Assembly: GCA_039000515.1 (NCBI GenBank)
Contig: JBCFYV010000001.1
Coordinates: 61,719,267-61,783,266, forward strand
DNA from: Timema cristinae
Lineage: Eukaryota > Arthropoda > Insecta > Phasmatodea > Timematidae
Direction: 5' to 3'
DNA length: 64,000 nucleotides
How positions within the stretch are numbered: the stretch's first letter is position 1; every line of letters begins with the position of its first letter. A program made the position numbers and the translations under genes. The notes below the pieces were generated by a model. It did no database searches. It worked only from the letters and a program-made list of their open reading frames with translations, and had not been told where the DNA came from. Of this stretch, positions 10,078 through 22,500 are shown in pieces.

Positions 10078-12769
10078 AAAAAAGAACTTGTTCTACAACT
10101 TATTACCAGTTTGAGATTATAAAAGATGTACACTAGGATCTTGATTACTACTTGAAGAGATTGTGAGGACATGCATATCTTTCAGTAAACATAAAGAGAT
10201 ATGTACATATGATCGAGTTCTCGACTACAGATTGTCTAGGGTGAGAAGTTTCAATTTCCTTATACTATTGCGGGACTGAAGATGGCTTTAAAAAACTAAA
10301 TAAATAGGTGGCTGTGAGCAGTGTGGCTATTTTGTTTGACTCAAAGAAGTCTAATTGGGTTAAGGGTAAATAATAAACTTTCTGTGCCATAATTTTGGAC
10401 GTGGTTGAACTTAGGTATATATGTTGGTTTTATTTTGCCTTGAAAAGTAAAGAAAAGGTTTTTTTTATTGAATGATTTAAATTGAATTAAGATTGTGATA
10501 TAATAATTATCGCTTTGACAACAAAACAAATGTTATATAAATATATTAATATAGAATTTTTAAGAACACAAAAATCTAACTTTGTTTATAGTTTTTTTTT
10601 CTTCTTCTTGAAAATTTGTGTTAACCTAGATATGTGAATTAACGGAGCTCCGCAGGCAGGTTAAAAATTCAGAATACATGATTAACCAAACACATAACAT
10701 AAAACAGTTTTTTTTTGTTTAGTTTTTCATGATAACCTTTTAATTTGTTTCCATTGCAATATAATATAAACTTTAAGTATAAGTGCCTATCTAAATCCAG
10801 AGGTCCCAAGATTAGTTCCTCGTGCAACTGAGCTAAATAAAATAAACTATTTTTTTATATACAACATTAGGAGAATTATTTATATATATATATATATATA
10901 TATTATAATTAAATAAAATAAGTTATTTTTTTCCTTACATTTTTAATTTTTTTTTTTTCATACTGGATAGAATTGTAACATCCCTGTCTTAGCTAACTCT
11001 ACTTGCTTTAATTATATGCAATTGTAACAAAGAGCTATTGCATCCATATTAATTACCTTTACATTTTTATCTTTATTGTTAACTTATATTGTTGACATGA
11101 CTCTATATGAAATTTATTTAATTTTATTACAAGACCACTTTTTCAATTACATTTTTACATACCGTTGTTTGATACTTGTAAACAATAGGAAACCCCAAAA
11201 ACAACATTACTCAATCATTTAAGGAAATCTTATATTGTTATATTTCATTTCAACATTAGTTAATCACTAACTTCTAATACTTAATTTAAGTAATTTTAAA
11301 GATTAGACACTTTACAAAGATTTTTGTTTATTAATAAATAAAGAAGTGTTTAGTTTGTCATTGGTTTTATTTATAGTTCTTTCCCTAATCGCTAAATGAC
11401 TGGACTTTGTAAATACAATGGGAATTAAACACACATGGAAATGTATTAACTTTTTCACAATTGTTTTGTAAAGTATTGTAAAATTTTACATAATATAATT
11501 TATATTTTTATTGTCTTTAGGTTGAGTATAATATAATTTTGATCGTAAGAAGAGTAAATGACTGTCACAAACGTTAGTAAAACTACATTGATTTATTCAT
11601 AGCTCAAGTAATGTGATTTACATCTTTACCTTTCTATATATATTATAAATAGGCCTACCTTTAAAATATTTAAGTAAAATGCCATCTACGTTGACCACCA
11701 TTTTTTGTTATGTATGTATTTGTATTTTCTAAACCTGTTCTTCCTAAAAGAATTAGAGTATACCTGGCCAAAAGCATTGGGGGATGGTTTTCACCTGTAT
11801 AGTTATCACATTTCTTTTTTTTACATCCTTGTCAGAAGAATGTTTGTGCATTTCCTATAAACAATCCTTCTTAATTTTAAATTATTATAAGCAAAATCCT
11901 TGTATATAATGTTTATGTAAAAATAAATTGTTTTTATCCAAAGTAGTTTTAATTTGGTCTATTAAGAATTATTATTAAAACAATTTAAAAGATTTGCCCA
12001 CATTTTAATTTATTGGACCTTTTATTTTAATGATTAACTTTCAATTAGAATTATTTATTGTATTAATTAATGAATAATATCAAGGTTTTAGGCCTACACC
12101 TTAATTAGAAGTACAAATCTAATATACTATTATTGATAAATAATAATATACTATATTATACATGTGTACACACTGAAATAATGTTGAATGAAAACTACTA
12201 CAGCTATGTATAATTTTGAGATAGAACCCAAACCCGGCCTTCCAAACATTAGCCGAGAAAAAAAGAAGAAACCGACCGTCTACTTTTTTTGTCTCGGAAT
12301 CTATTTTTGGAAAGAATGTATACCTGACAGTCAGTCAACCCTACAGGCATGAGATGTCTAGCTGTACACAAAAGAGTTAACAGAGGGGGAAATGGAATTG
12401 AAGTTCTCTACAAGCACGAAGCGTAGCGGATTTGAAACAAAATAGATGGTAAGGGGTTACCCTCTTAAGCAGTATTTGTACATTTATTTTAACCTTATAT
12501 ATTAATGTTGCTACCCCATCACCAAATAAAATAACCCAAACATTGAATTCTTACTGCTGGCTCTAGTTACACCGCATCAAAGGGTAACTTAATCCACCAT
12601 GTTTTAGTTTATTTGTCTTAGGAAACTTTCATACATGTAAACATAGAGTGTAGTTGTAGACCCAAGTTTTACAACAATTAATTAATCTCTAAAGTAAATG
12701 ATCTTGAATTGGTAGATTTCTTAAATTGAGGTATTTCTCCATTTGTGACTGGTAAACGAATCTCATAAT
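10078..12769. other. Long AT-rich gene-less stretch
   Basis: Very AT-rich sequence with dense stops in every frame, homopolymer runs and one dinucleotide repeat. I see no protein homology, RNA gene or repeated unit apart from the (TA)n run listed separately. Confidence 0.5.
10880..10903. repeat. (TA)n microsatellite
   Basis: An uninterrupted alternating TA run of about 24 bases in an AT-rich setting. Length polymorphism is likely. No associated gene. Confidence 0.9.
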
Positions 12770-14435
12770 CAGAGACAATGGTCATCAAGATAATGTTGAA
12801 CAATTTTATTGGTTACTGCAATTGCCGTGGCTTTTCTGATAGAGTATACTTAATGCAGATGTCCAGAATACAAAGAGATAATGCACACACACCCTTGGCA
12901 CTAGCTGGCAATGGCCCATAAAGATCAACAAATACCAATTGCAATGGTTTCTCTGCTAACAGATTCAGTCCTTCATATTTAATATTAGGTAGTTTGCTCT
13001 TGACATATCTAACACCCTTTTAAAACTTTGACTATCATTTTTCTCATGCCTGGAAAGTTAGAGGACTCCTTTAAAATATTAAAACATTTATTTACCCCTA
13101 CATGTCCACTATCATCATGGCAACTATTGATTACAAATAAAATTAGTCCTTTGGGGATACAAATTGTCCAGATATTGCCTGTTGAGGTTTTTTGAAACAA
13201 TACATCTTCATAGATTTGGTATTTTTCTTCAATTTCCACCTTAGGTTTAAGTTTTTATAATTCTACAACTATCAGTCCTAATCTAGAGTCTGTTCTTTGC
13301 AAATGACATAATTCTAACTTAATCCTCTTATCTTACTCACTGATCACCCTCCCCTTCTTTTACTAGCTAGCACCCAGAATTCAGTGTCTCCTGCTGACTT
13401 AGCTGCTCCTTCAGGGGGATACCATGTTAGAGTGTCGGGACACAATCTGTTCCCTACCTGGAACATGTTGGATTTCTAAGTCATATTCTTGTAAAAGGAG
13501 GTTCCATCGGGTTAGCTACCATGTAACAATTTGCATTTCTTGATGATTTATAGGGCCTTATGATCTGTGTACAAGGTAACTTTTCTCCCTAATGTATATG
13601 CAAAATTGTTGGCATACAAATATGATGGCCAGCAATTCTTTTCCCGTGATGGTATAGTTCAGTTCTGGACTGTGGATTACTCTACTGGTGAAAGCTATAG
13701 GGCATCTATCACTTTCACCATCTATTTGATATAGATAGCTCGGATCCCACTGCTCGTCCACTGGCATCACAAGAGATACATATATGCTGCCAAAGATCTG
13801 GGTTTTTCAACATAACTGTCTTGATAAATTGTTGTTTAATGGTTTCCATGGCTGCTTGTTTTGTTTCTTCCCAATTTAATTGTGCATCTTTCCTAATTTA
13901 TCTCAATAATGGTAACATTAGATCTGAATGGTTTTTACAAATTTTCTATAATAATTAATTAAACCAACACAACTTTGAAGTTGCTTTTTCTTTTTGGCGT
14001 TGGGCAATTCTCTAATTGCTTTGGTCTTTTCTTCCTCAGCTGCAATCCCCTGAGGAGATATCAAATGTCCCAAGAATGTTATCTCTTTGCACAAAAAAAG
14101 AGCATTTATATAAGTTGACAATCGTTCCCCTTAACCTCAACTTGTTCTACACGTGTCCCAATTGACTCAAATGTCCCTCAAAAGGTTTTGGAGGCTATCA
14201 CCATATCATCAACATACAAAGTCACAAAATCAAAAACTTCAGGGCCTAAAACATTCTCCAAACCTCTAATAATTTGCTCGTTGACACAGAAAGGCATACA
14301 CTTGAAACAGTAAGTCCTGTCATCGTACATAATTGCGGTGTCTTTCTTTCTTTTTCGCACCCACCCTGTGAGGTTTGACCTTGAAATGTTGTGAGGGCTG
14401 GGAAAAAAGCAAACTGAATGTTCCTGACACATTTG
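12770..14435 (-). pseudogene. Ty3/gypsy retrotransposon pol remnant (RT, RNase H, integrase)
   Basis: Read on the minus strand the domains come in Ty3/gypsy order. RT palm at 14178-14435 has the FKCMPFCVNEQ region and the catalytic box TLYVDDMVIAS. The RT thumb/connection at 13918-14121 has FLGHLISPQGI and GLINYYRKFV. At 13750-13910 there is NWEETKQAAMETIKQQF and the SCDASG motif. RNase H at 13558-13770 has PIAFTSRVIHSPELNYTIT and KELLAIIF. The integrase zinc finger and core follow. Several frameshifts and stops separate the blocks. No LTR or Gag was found next to it, and the strand is opposite to the 5-kb gag, so they are separate insertions. Confidence 0.85.
12800..13239 (-). pseudogene. 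Integrase part of the Ty3/gypsy remnant
   Basis: The frame at 13009-13239 holds an HHCC-type zinc-binding region (CHDDSGHVGVNKCFNIL with a later Cys) preceded by EIEEKYQIYEDVLF. The next block, around 12890-12990, reads KPLQLVFVDLYGPLPAS, where VDLYGP carries the first catalytic Asp of the retroviral-type integrase core. The core breaks up beyond this and the second Asp and the Glu cannot be placed. Integrase would insert the cDNA copy into the genome; this copy cannot be functional. Confidence 0.7.
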
Positions 14436-14439
14436 CTAG

Positions 14440-15214
14440 CTGTAAGTGTGTGAAAACTAGCTATCGACAGTTCAGTCACTGACCAATAAAATCTACACAA
14501 CTTAATGTAAATAACCCAGCAAGCATGGCAATAAACATAATCATTAAAATTTGTAATACACTATTAATTTGTTAGTGTTGTTTTAGCTTGTGTATTTTGA
14601 ATATTCCTTCCGCTTTGACACACTTCCTTAATGAACTCAAGTATGACAAGACGCTCATTATTTTGATATCTTTGATAGGTGAATTGGGTGGGAAGCTAGA
14701 CCACCCTCCCCCTTGCTACACCATTGGGTTGAAAGGATTCAGTCGTTGGATAAAGCAAGTTAGTAATTCGAAGTAGCTAACGTTGAATGTATTTTGAATT
14801 TTATATGAATATGTTTACAAATAGGTTTAAGTTAATTGTGTGCGGTTGTAAAGGTGAATATATATTGTTAGGATTGTATAGCTGAGGTGACTAGTGGAAA
14901 GTTGGTGTGGGGAAGGATGTTCGTTAGTCACAGTTGAAGAGAGGGTAAGAATATGATTGTGAAATGCTAGGTAGAAAAGGCTGTGGGGGTGTGGCTCAAG
15001 GACACTCGAAGAAAAGGACGGCAAGGGTGCGGACGTGTCGGGAAGTGAGTCATTTAAATGTTAATAAGTTCATGGCTATGTGTATAGAGTTGAAATATTG
15101 TTAATTATATATATTAAAATCTGTCTGTTGTTTTTATTAAAGCAACGACCCAAGGAATACAATGACAGGTGCCAATCATTATATTAGGTAACAGACAGAC
15201 AAACAAACAGTAAT
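14440..15214. other. Gene-less stretch between two transposons
   Basis: The open frames here (14588-14776 plus, 14827-15024 minus) have no recognisable motif. The stretch ends at the 8-bp target duplication of the hAT element at 15223. No repeated unit is seen. Confidence 0.45.
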
Positions 15215-15454
15215 ATAATTATTAGGGGGCGGATTTACAGGCACTAAGATTTTTAAAAAAGTCAGGCAAATAGGCACTAAAAATCACAAAAATAGGAAAA
15301 TAAATAGGCAGTATAAAGTAAAAAAAGGCAATAAATAGGCACTAAAAAGAAAAAATTAGGCATAGTAATGCAAAAAAAAGGCACCAAAACACTCAAAATT
15401 TTTATTATTAACTCTTAAAATCGAGCATACACCTTAAACACATATTAATTACTA

Positions 15455-17590
15455 TTAGAGTTGATTATCAAATACTTCAAGATTTTCAGGTGCAAATTTT
15501 GTTCTGTTGTCTGACAAAATGTTTTTATACTGTGAGAAACTTCTCTCGACTTCACATGAAGTCATTGGGCAAAACTTCAGACAAGCTATTTCAGCTGGGC
15601 TAAGCTTGACTTCTGGGAGTGATGTAGTTTGTCCTTCTAAGATGTCCGCAATACTTGCCATCACTTTCCACCCCGGCTTTTGCTGCAATACTCTGTTAAA
15701 TTTGTCGACAATGGCTGTGCCAACTGAGCCAGAAGCCTGAGTCAGGTTTTCTTCTATTCCCCGCATTATCTTCACAGCTTTCACAAGAGGCAAACCCCTC
15801 GCCTCTAAAGCTGTGATTGCTCCAGGAAGATTTCCAAAATTGCTTTTTACCTATGCCAGATCCGCACTGACACTCACTTGAGCAGGAGATGGCAGCATTT
15901 GCTTCTGTAATGGCAACAGCTTGTTCCTCGTCAAATGTTTGGACTACCTACAAGCAAAACGGTTGGTATAGCAAAACTCACCATTCTCTCAATATATTGT
16001 GTTCTCCAAGTATAACCATTAAATTTATTTTTTTCCAATAATGTGGACGGTCAGGTGGAATCAATAAAACTAGTGGTAAATGGTCACTGCAATTTTAATT
16101 TGGAAACGCACCTAAAGATAGTGTATTGTATAATACCTTTTGAATGTCACTCGGTAATCTGGATAGTACAACGCAGCATGAAGCCATGTACCCCAACGCG
16201 TTAACACTGGCTGTGGTGGCAAAGGTGTGTTGGTCAGGGCAGCCTTAAATGAGAAGATTCGTGATGGAGCCTTCAAAAACACTTTCTTGACTGTGGAAAT
16301 ACTAGCGTTAACATTTGGAAAACGTGATCTAATATCTTCTGCAACCCTATGAACAGTATGCGCCAGACAAGTCATGTGAATTAACTTGGTGTAGAATACT
16401 TTTAAGCTCGCAGCCGCTTTCAACATGTAGGCCGCACTGTCTGTCAGCAACACCAAAAACCTTTCGTCGTTGTTTTCTGATGGACACAGGACACCTATTA
16501 TAAACAAATTAACTTATTTATAATTATAATTTTTACAGGACTAACACCGCAAATCATTAAATTAACACAGTATATCTTGTGCAATTAAGTTATATACTTA
16601 CGCAAAGCATCACGGACAACTATGGCAATTGTCGAGCTGTTGGTTGCCTTAAGCATCTTTGAAACAACCAAGTGAGGTTTCCCAGGACCCGTAGAGTTTA
16701 GTTTTCCAACCACAACATTTGCAACATATCTGCCACAGCGGTCAGTGGTTTCATCAACAGTAGCCCAGATGTATGATTCTCCAATATTTTCTTGGATTTT
16801 CTCAACTGTCTTAAATGAAATAAAAAGAATGTTTAGTGTAAATAGTTTAAATCAATACAATTCAGTTAATATTTTTTAATGCCAGAAAGAAAAAATTGCT
16901 GTCGTAAAAACTTATGGATAAATAGGTTGAATGCAAGTAGTGTTTCCTCAGAGTTGATTCGTCTGATATCTCCATGTTGGTATATTTGTTGAGAAAAGCA
17001 TTGAAATCTGGATTCTCCAGCTCCTTCCAAGGAATATTTGCAGCTACCATCGCAGAGCATAAGTCAGCAGAAAATTGCTCTTGGGTTTTATCGGTATCGT
17101 TTTTAGGAAAAAATGGTTGAGATCCTGTTTTCTTTCCGAAATTCTTCATATGTATTGCAGTATTTTTGTGTTGTTCTAGGTGATACTTCTTCTCACATTT
17201 TACCTGAATATTAAAAATGGAAATTTTCACCCACATGTGGATTCTACAAATTAACAAAGCATCACCTAACAAGAGAACTAAGATTGCTTTTTTTATTCAA
17301 TCATGTTACGCTTTGGTATATATTTCCACTTTATTGTTGAAATCCTTCAATAATAAATGAAACCTAGTTTGAACAATAGCAAATAATCGTGATTTACTTT
17401 TAAACAGTAGACAATATATTTAATAAAAACCTTGACTTTCAAAATTAATAATTTAATTTCCCCTTTTGAAAAGATAACTTACCTCCTTAGAATATGACTG
17501 ACAAAAAATTATTTTGCCATCCGTTGTGAAATTCCTATCACCACCAAGCCAGTGTTTGAATAATACACTTTTACACGATTTTTCTTTTAG
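15455..17590 (-). pseudogene. hAT transposase (CGGBP1-like BED finger), multi-exon, broken
   Basis: The first exon (about 17590-17483) reads FKHWLGGDNFTTDGKIIFC and ends at a GTAAGT donor. The next begins after TTAATATTCAG at about 17202 with KCEKKYHLEQHKNTAIH. Together they form a BED-like finger of the type also kept in the domesticated protein CGGBP1. DESTLRKHYL follows near 16950. The exon at about 16600-16810 contains YIWATVDETTDRCGRYV and ends at GTAAGTAT. The exon at about 16136-16506 has LLTDSAAYMLKAA, HMTCLAHTVHRVAED and LTRWGTWLHAA. The C-terminal dimerisation exon (15455-15793) has MTSCEVERSFSQYKNIL. An in-frame TAG near 15855 and a changed frame just upstream break the protein. 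Exon edges were read by eye. Confidence 0.8.
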
Positions 17591-17832
17591 GCATTTTCTA
17601 CTAGTTCAATAATTTACACTGAGTCCAATACAAAGAAATATTAATGAACAGATATGCACATCTAACAACAGCATAATATACCCAACCACTGAATGAACTG
17701 ACACTGTTGTGCGCTAGAGCAAAATCTTTGTTGCCGGACTGACCAGTCTGAACCTATCAGACCACTGGACACATGGGCTTTTCCTACCTAGCACGAGTAT
17801 CCACATGGAGTAACCTAAGGAGTGAAGGAGGA

Positions 17833-17846
17833 GGGGGGGGGGGGGG
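17833..17846 (+). repeat. Poly-G tract
   Basis: Fourteen consecutive G preceded by a G/A-rich run (GGAGTGAAGGAGGA). It lies inside the subterminal region of the hAT element. Such tracts can form G-quadruplexes and are often misread in length by sequencers. Confidence 0.85.
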
Positions 17847-18055
17847 TAGCCGCAAGTATTTAGAAAGAAAGAAGGTGGGAAGAAGAGAGAGATAGAAAAA
17901 GGCACTTTAAGGCTCCCATTTGTAAAATAGGCACTATAAAAGTTATCACATTATCTTCGCAATCATCAAAAATAAACTTTTACCTCAAAAGTCTACTTTT
18001 CAAAGCATAGGAATAAAAAAGGCATTTAGGGCAAAATCCACCCCCTAATAATTAT

Positions 18056-19371
18056 TATTATAAATGAGCATACAATTTGCTTTGAATTATATTTGTGTGG
18101 GTGCACATGATAGAGAGAAGGAAATATTTTATCAGCCAAATGCAATCATTCTCATCTGGGCTGTGAGGTCATTTATGTTAAAACTTTATGTCAAAAGCGC
18201 CTTTGTCTGATTAGGTTAAGACTCAACAGTGATGTGCATGAGTTTGAGATGGCTTATTGGGCTGGTGTTGAGCTACATTAATATGTTGGCTAGGTGTACG
18301 AGAGTTGCAACATTATGTTGTCGGGCTCATAGGCTGTATTTAATAGATTCTCATAAAGGAGCGTAACATTACTATGTTTGTTGTTGTCGTAAAGTCCTTT
18401 ACTCATTTCTTCTAAATAGACATTTTGAATCGCTTGTCACTGTGACAATTAACCGATCTGTCATGTGTAAGGATTGGTCACTAACTGTTCGACTAAGGTA
18501 AGTGTCTGTTAGGTCTATTTGTATATGAATTGTGTGTACCAATGAATATTCAGGTGGCTAGGCCCAATGTAAAGAGAATAGAGAGGTAACGCCAGAAAGA
18601 TAATATGTACAATAAGTCATCGTAGCTCAACCAGTAGCGTGCATGGCCGAAAAATTTATCATTGGTTAAATGTGGATTTACCCTTTCACAGTGATGAATT
18701 AATTGCTGGGGACTGGATGTTGTGTCTGTCCTAGTCTTAAGTTAGATTACAAGGTTTATGAAGCTATGACTGTCCTAGCAAGCCGGTAGTGGAAAATAAT
18801 TGTATTGAATAAAAAACTGTTCCACGCACAGGTTGGAAACAGGATAATGAAGATAAAGATGACTCATAATAATCACTGTCTGAATGTGAAGTGGACTCTG
18901 ATATTAATTCAGAAAGAACAGATGAATAACATACCTATCGATGAATAAGGTATTATTGGTGTTAAAAAATTTAATTCTGTATTAAAAATATTTCTTAGTT
19001 ATAAGGTATTTTAAATTTTATTTATTTTTTTATAATCAAAGTTTATTTTTCATTTGGTGGTACTGAAAAATCGAAGAAATACAGTATATAATAATTTTTG
19101 TCCTGAAGATCAGTCACGAATAGTTATTTTTTTATTTTAATATTGTAAAATGTTTCGCTGAGCTCCATTCCATTGTTTATTAAAGTAGAATAAAAAGCAC
19201 TGCACCGTGATTTAGATGTCTGCTCTGAGTTTTATTAGCTAGTTGAGGTGTGACATGAATTCTAAGTAAATGTACTCAAGTCTAGTTTATTAACATACCG
19301 GTACTTAAACACACTACAAGCTTGAAAATAATGAAGAAATAACAAAAAGATCATTATTTGAATAGAAAACC
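18056..19371. other. Alg1 3' flank, no further gene seen
   Basis: Sequence downstream of the Alg1 stop on the minus strand. It will include the Alg1 3' untranslated region, whose end I cannot place. Several AATAAA-type hexamers occur on the minus strand, for example around 19020. No open frame with homology is present. Confidence 0.45.
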
Positions 19372-19377
19372 TTTATT
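19372..19377 (-). terminator. Alg1: AATAAA hexamer overlapping the Alg1 stop codon
   Basis: The last codons GAT AAA TAA run into AAGG, so AATAAA overlaps the stop. If used as a poly(A) signal it would give an extremely short 3' UTR. Other AATAAA hexamers lie further downstream and may be the real signals. Confidence 0.35.
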
Positions 19378-19589
19378 TATCTTGAAACAAAGGGAGCGCA
19401 CACATTTTCCAATTTTCATGCCAACCAAGTTTCACAAATTTGTTAATTTCTTCTTTGAGTTTTGAATGTTCTTTGTTTTGCTCTTGATTGTTTGGGAAGT
19501 CCTGAAACCAAGTTGTCAGCTGATAAGATAGCTCTTCTGAGTTGTTAAACACCAGACTATTTTCTTGGTGCCTGACCAGTTCCTTCAAG
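19373..19589 (-). CDS. Alg1: Alg1 coding exon 6 (C-terminus)
   Basis: Acceptor ATATATTTCAG precedes [15 protein letters not shown]. The exon continues [17 protein letters not shown] and ends [16 protein letters not shown]. The first base completes the TGC codon begun in exon 5. The ending aligns with the usual C-terminus of ALG1, so the protein is full length at this end. The exact first base may be off by one. Confidence 0.92.
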
Positions 19590-22500
19590 CTGAAATATAT
19601 TCATAAACATTTATATGTTTTAACAAAGGCCGTGGTCAGCCAATGATTTCAGGAGGTGGGGGTGGGGGGTTTGATGGGCACTCACCCCAATTGTCAGAGG
19701 CTAGAAAAGTATTCTAAATGAGAAAGTTCTAGAAAAGGGTGTCTTCTGAGTTTGAGAAACAAAAATTAGTGACTTTTTGACCACAAAATTCCTTCGGTAA
19801 TAATCGGCCAAGCATTATATAATGCATATATAGGCAACAATAAACTTTAAACAGATGTCGAGTGTTAACCTTGTCCTTGTATTACGGTAAACACAATCAG
19901 GCAACTTGCAGCTGGTGCATGGCATTATGGGTTGTGGGTGTCTCGACATTCGATGCATCCGCATTATGCTGCATGGGAAATTCAAACAATATTTTTGTGA
20001 CTTTATGGCCAAAATATTGAAAATTCGAGACTTTTAAGGGACTTTAGTGATCTCTTATTGCAATTGGTAACTTTTCATGACTTTAGTGACTTTCGTAACC
20101 CAGTAGACACCCTTTAGAATCTATTTAAAGTGTTTTTTATGGCAACATCACCCCCTAACTACCGAAGGCTAGAAAAAATTATTATTATTATTAAATAACC
20201 CTAGAAGGTTTCTGAACTACTTTTTATGTTAACACAGCCCCCTAATTTGTACTTGTACCTTAATTTTGATATTATTTGAACCATAAATAAAGCCATAAAT
20301 ATTTTGTTCATAACTCAACCATCACCTCCCCCTTTACCTAAGCCTTGGTTTTAACACAAGAGTTATTTAATGTAGTAATTGAGGGGGGTTTGGAGGAAGT
20401 GTACATATATGGGCAAATGGAAAAATTTTAAAAAACTACATAGATAAGTAATATTGTAAATATGAGGCCTCCTCACCGATAATTCAGTTTAGATTCATGA
20501 GAGTGAAAGCACAACTGAGACATGTTGATACACTACATTAAACTGCTGATGAGAATAGAGAATGTTTCTTGGTAAATGGGGAAATGTAACATCTCAAGTG
20601 TCAAATCAAAGGTTTAAGATTAAATTAAAGTTGATATTTTCTTACCTAAATAAACATAACTAGGAATTTTATCTTGTCTCAAGTTTGGTTTTCCTCCTAA
20701 ACTTACCAAGGGAAGTGTATGGCTGCGACCGGCAAGAGACAGCCAAACATGTCGACAATCTTCATAGGCAGGTCCAGACCACTGGATGACGTGTGTAAGG
20801 AAACACCAAGGTCAGCACTGCCTGAATAACATACAATGGTGGACACTAGCTTGCAAACTTAAGGTTGATATACCGTACATTTTAATTAGAAAGCAAATAA
20901 CACCAAAACCACATACCTAAAAGAAGTGGATAGTCTTCTGGTTGAAGCCATGGCATGACTACTTTGACATTTAGCCAATTCTTGCTCAAGACCAAACTCC
21001 TGTAATGTTCCTTCATGGGGCCTTTGCCTGTGATAATACACAGTAGTGGTGGCAAAGATGTGGAGCCCGCTGATTTGGCTTCCTCATAGTCTACACAACA
21101 TACAGAAAACAAACTTGTTCATACAAATAAATATTAACAACTTAACAGGGTTCCTACGGTCTGGAAAGTCAGGGAAAATATAATAGTCAGGGAAGCTTTA
21201 AAAAGGTCAGGGAAATGACAATTCATGTCACACTTAGAAAACAACAATGAAAATATTTTTCATATTTACTGCGTCATAAGCCACTGCCCCAATAAAGAAA
21301 GCTGAGGGGCACTTACCATGCTCAAACTTGCTGTAACACAAGTTTTGGTAGCATTTTATTTCAGAAGGCAAACACAGAAATCTCCTGGCCTGAACATGAC
21401 AATTCTTTTAACTTTAGTGATCCATTGTTTTGGTTCTTGTTCAAGGTTTGGCATCATTATCGTTGGATACAGTGAATTAGGAGTGATTCGGCTACAACAG
21501 CAATGTCTAACAAAAAAAAACCGTTTTTAACCAGCTCTGGCTAAGCCCAGAGCATTTTCCTGAATTCTCATACTGGATCAGTGGCGTTGAAAGTAATAAG
21601 TTGCAGGCATTTTGTAAAGTGTGCAAAAAAATTACAAACCTAATTAATATGGGAAAGCAAGCATTAGCTTCCCATGCAAAAGGACCAACTCATATCAAAA
21701 CTCTTGAAACTTTGACAAATCAACGCTCTCTGTTGACTTTTTTCTTAAAAAAGTCAAGTGATTCAGGTTCACTGAGCTCCTCTGTTTCAACAGAATCTCT
21801 GGCACACAAAGACATTCTACCTAGTGGTGATTCGGCTGGTTACTCGAAGAGTTTTTCTGTTTCATCGGAAATCGTAAAGCCGCAGAAGGAAGCTGTTGCC
21901 AAAAGTGAAATTAGTGTAATGCCTCGAAGAAACCATAACACTTTTGTTATAAAAAATAATATAACTAAGGCGGAAGTAATTTGGGCTATGCAAGTTGTTT
22001 ACAAAAAAAGTCTTACAATTCGTGCAATAATTTAAGTACAATTTTTCAGTTGATGTTTCCTGAGTGTTCCATTGCCAATGCCTTTACCCTTGGTGGAGAT
22101 AAGGCTGCATACTTCATTGTGCATGGCTTGGCTCCATTCTTTCATAACAATTTACTGGACAGCCTAAAATCATGTAACAACTTTGTAGTTTGTTTTGATG
22201 AAGCGTTGAATAAAGTTATACAAAGAGAACAAATGGACATTGTAATAAGATTCTGCGACAAGGAAAATCATAAAGTCATCAGTCGTTACTTAAACAGTGT
22301 GTTTTTCGATGGGAGCACCGATGAAGAATTACTGAAGCATTTTCTGGATGGTATTTCTCCTCTTCCACTCTCTAAGTTGATACAAGTGTCAATGGATGGC
22401 CCAAATGTCAATTTAAAGTTTATAACACTTCTTCAGGAACACATCAAATCTGTCACAGACAATGAAAATGAAGTATGTAGTTTGCTAAATCTGGGAACAT

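Larger units (their letters stand above)
15223..18047 (-). mobile_element. hAT element with intact ends and 8-bp target duplication
   Basis: The element starts TAGGGGGCGGATTT and its right end, read inwards, is TAGGGGGTGGATTT (13 of 14 identical). It is flanked by the perfect 8-bp direct repeat ATAATTAT at 15215-15222 and 18048-18055, the hallmark of hAT insertion. Subterminal motifs such as TAGGCACTAAAAA or TAGGCACTATAAA recur several times inside both ends and could be transposase binding sites. It is 2825 bp long. The body holds a minus-strand multi-exon transposase. The clean target duplication means that the ends define the insertion unambiguously. Confidence 0.95.

Noticed and set aside
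5122..14435. One LTR retrotransposon joining the 5-kb gag-protease and the 13-kb pol
   Set aside because: They lie on opposite strands and 5.7 kb of unrelated sequence separates them.
14588..14776. Short plus-strand gene
   Set aside because: No homology, no splice context; consistent with chance.
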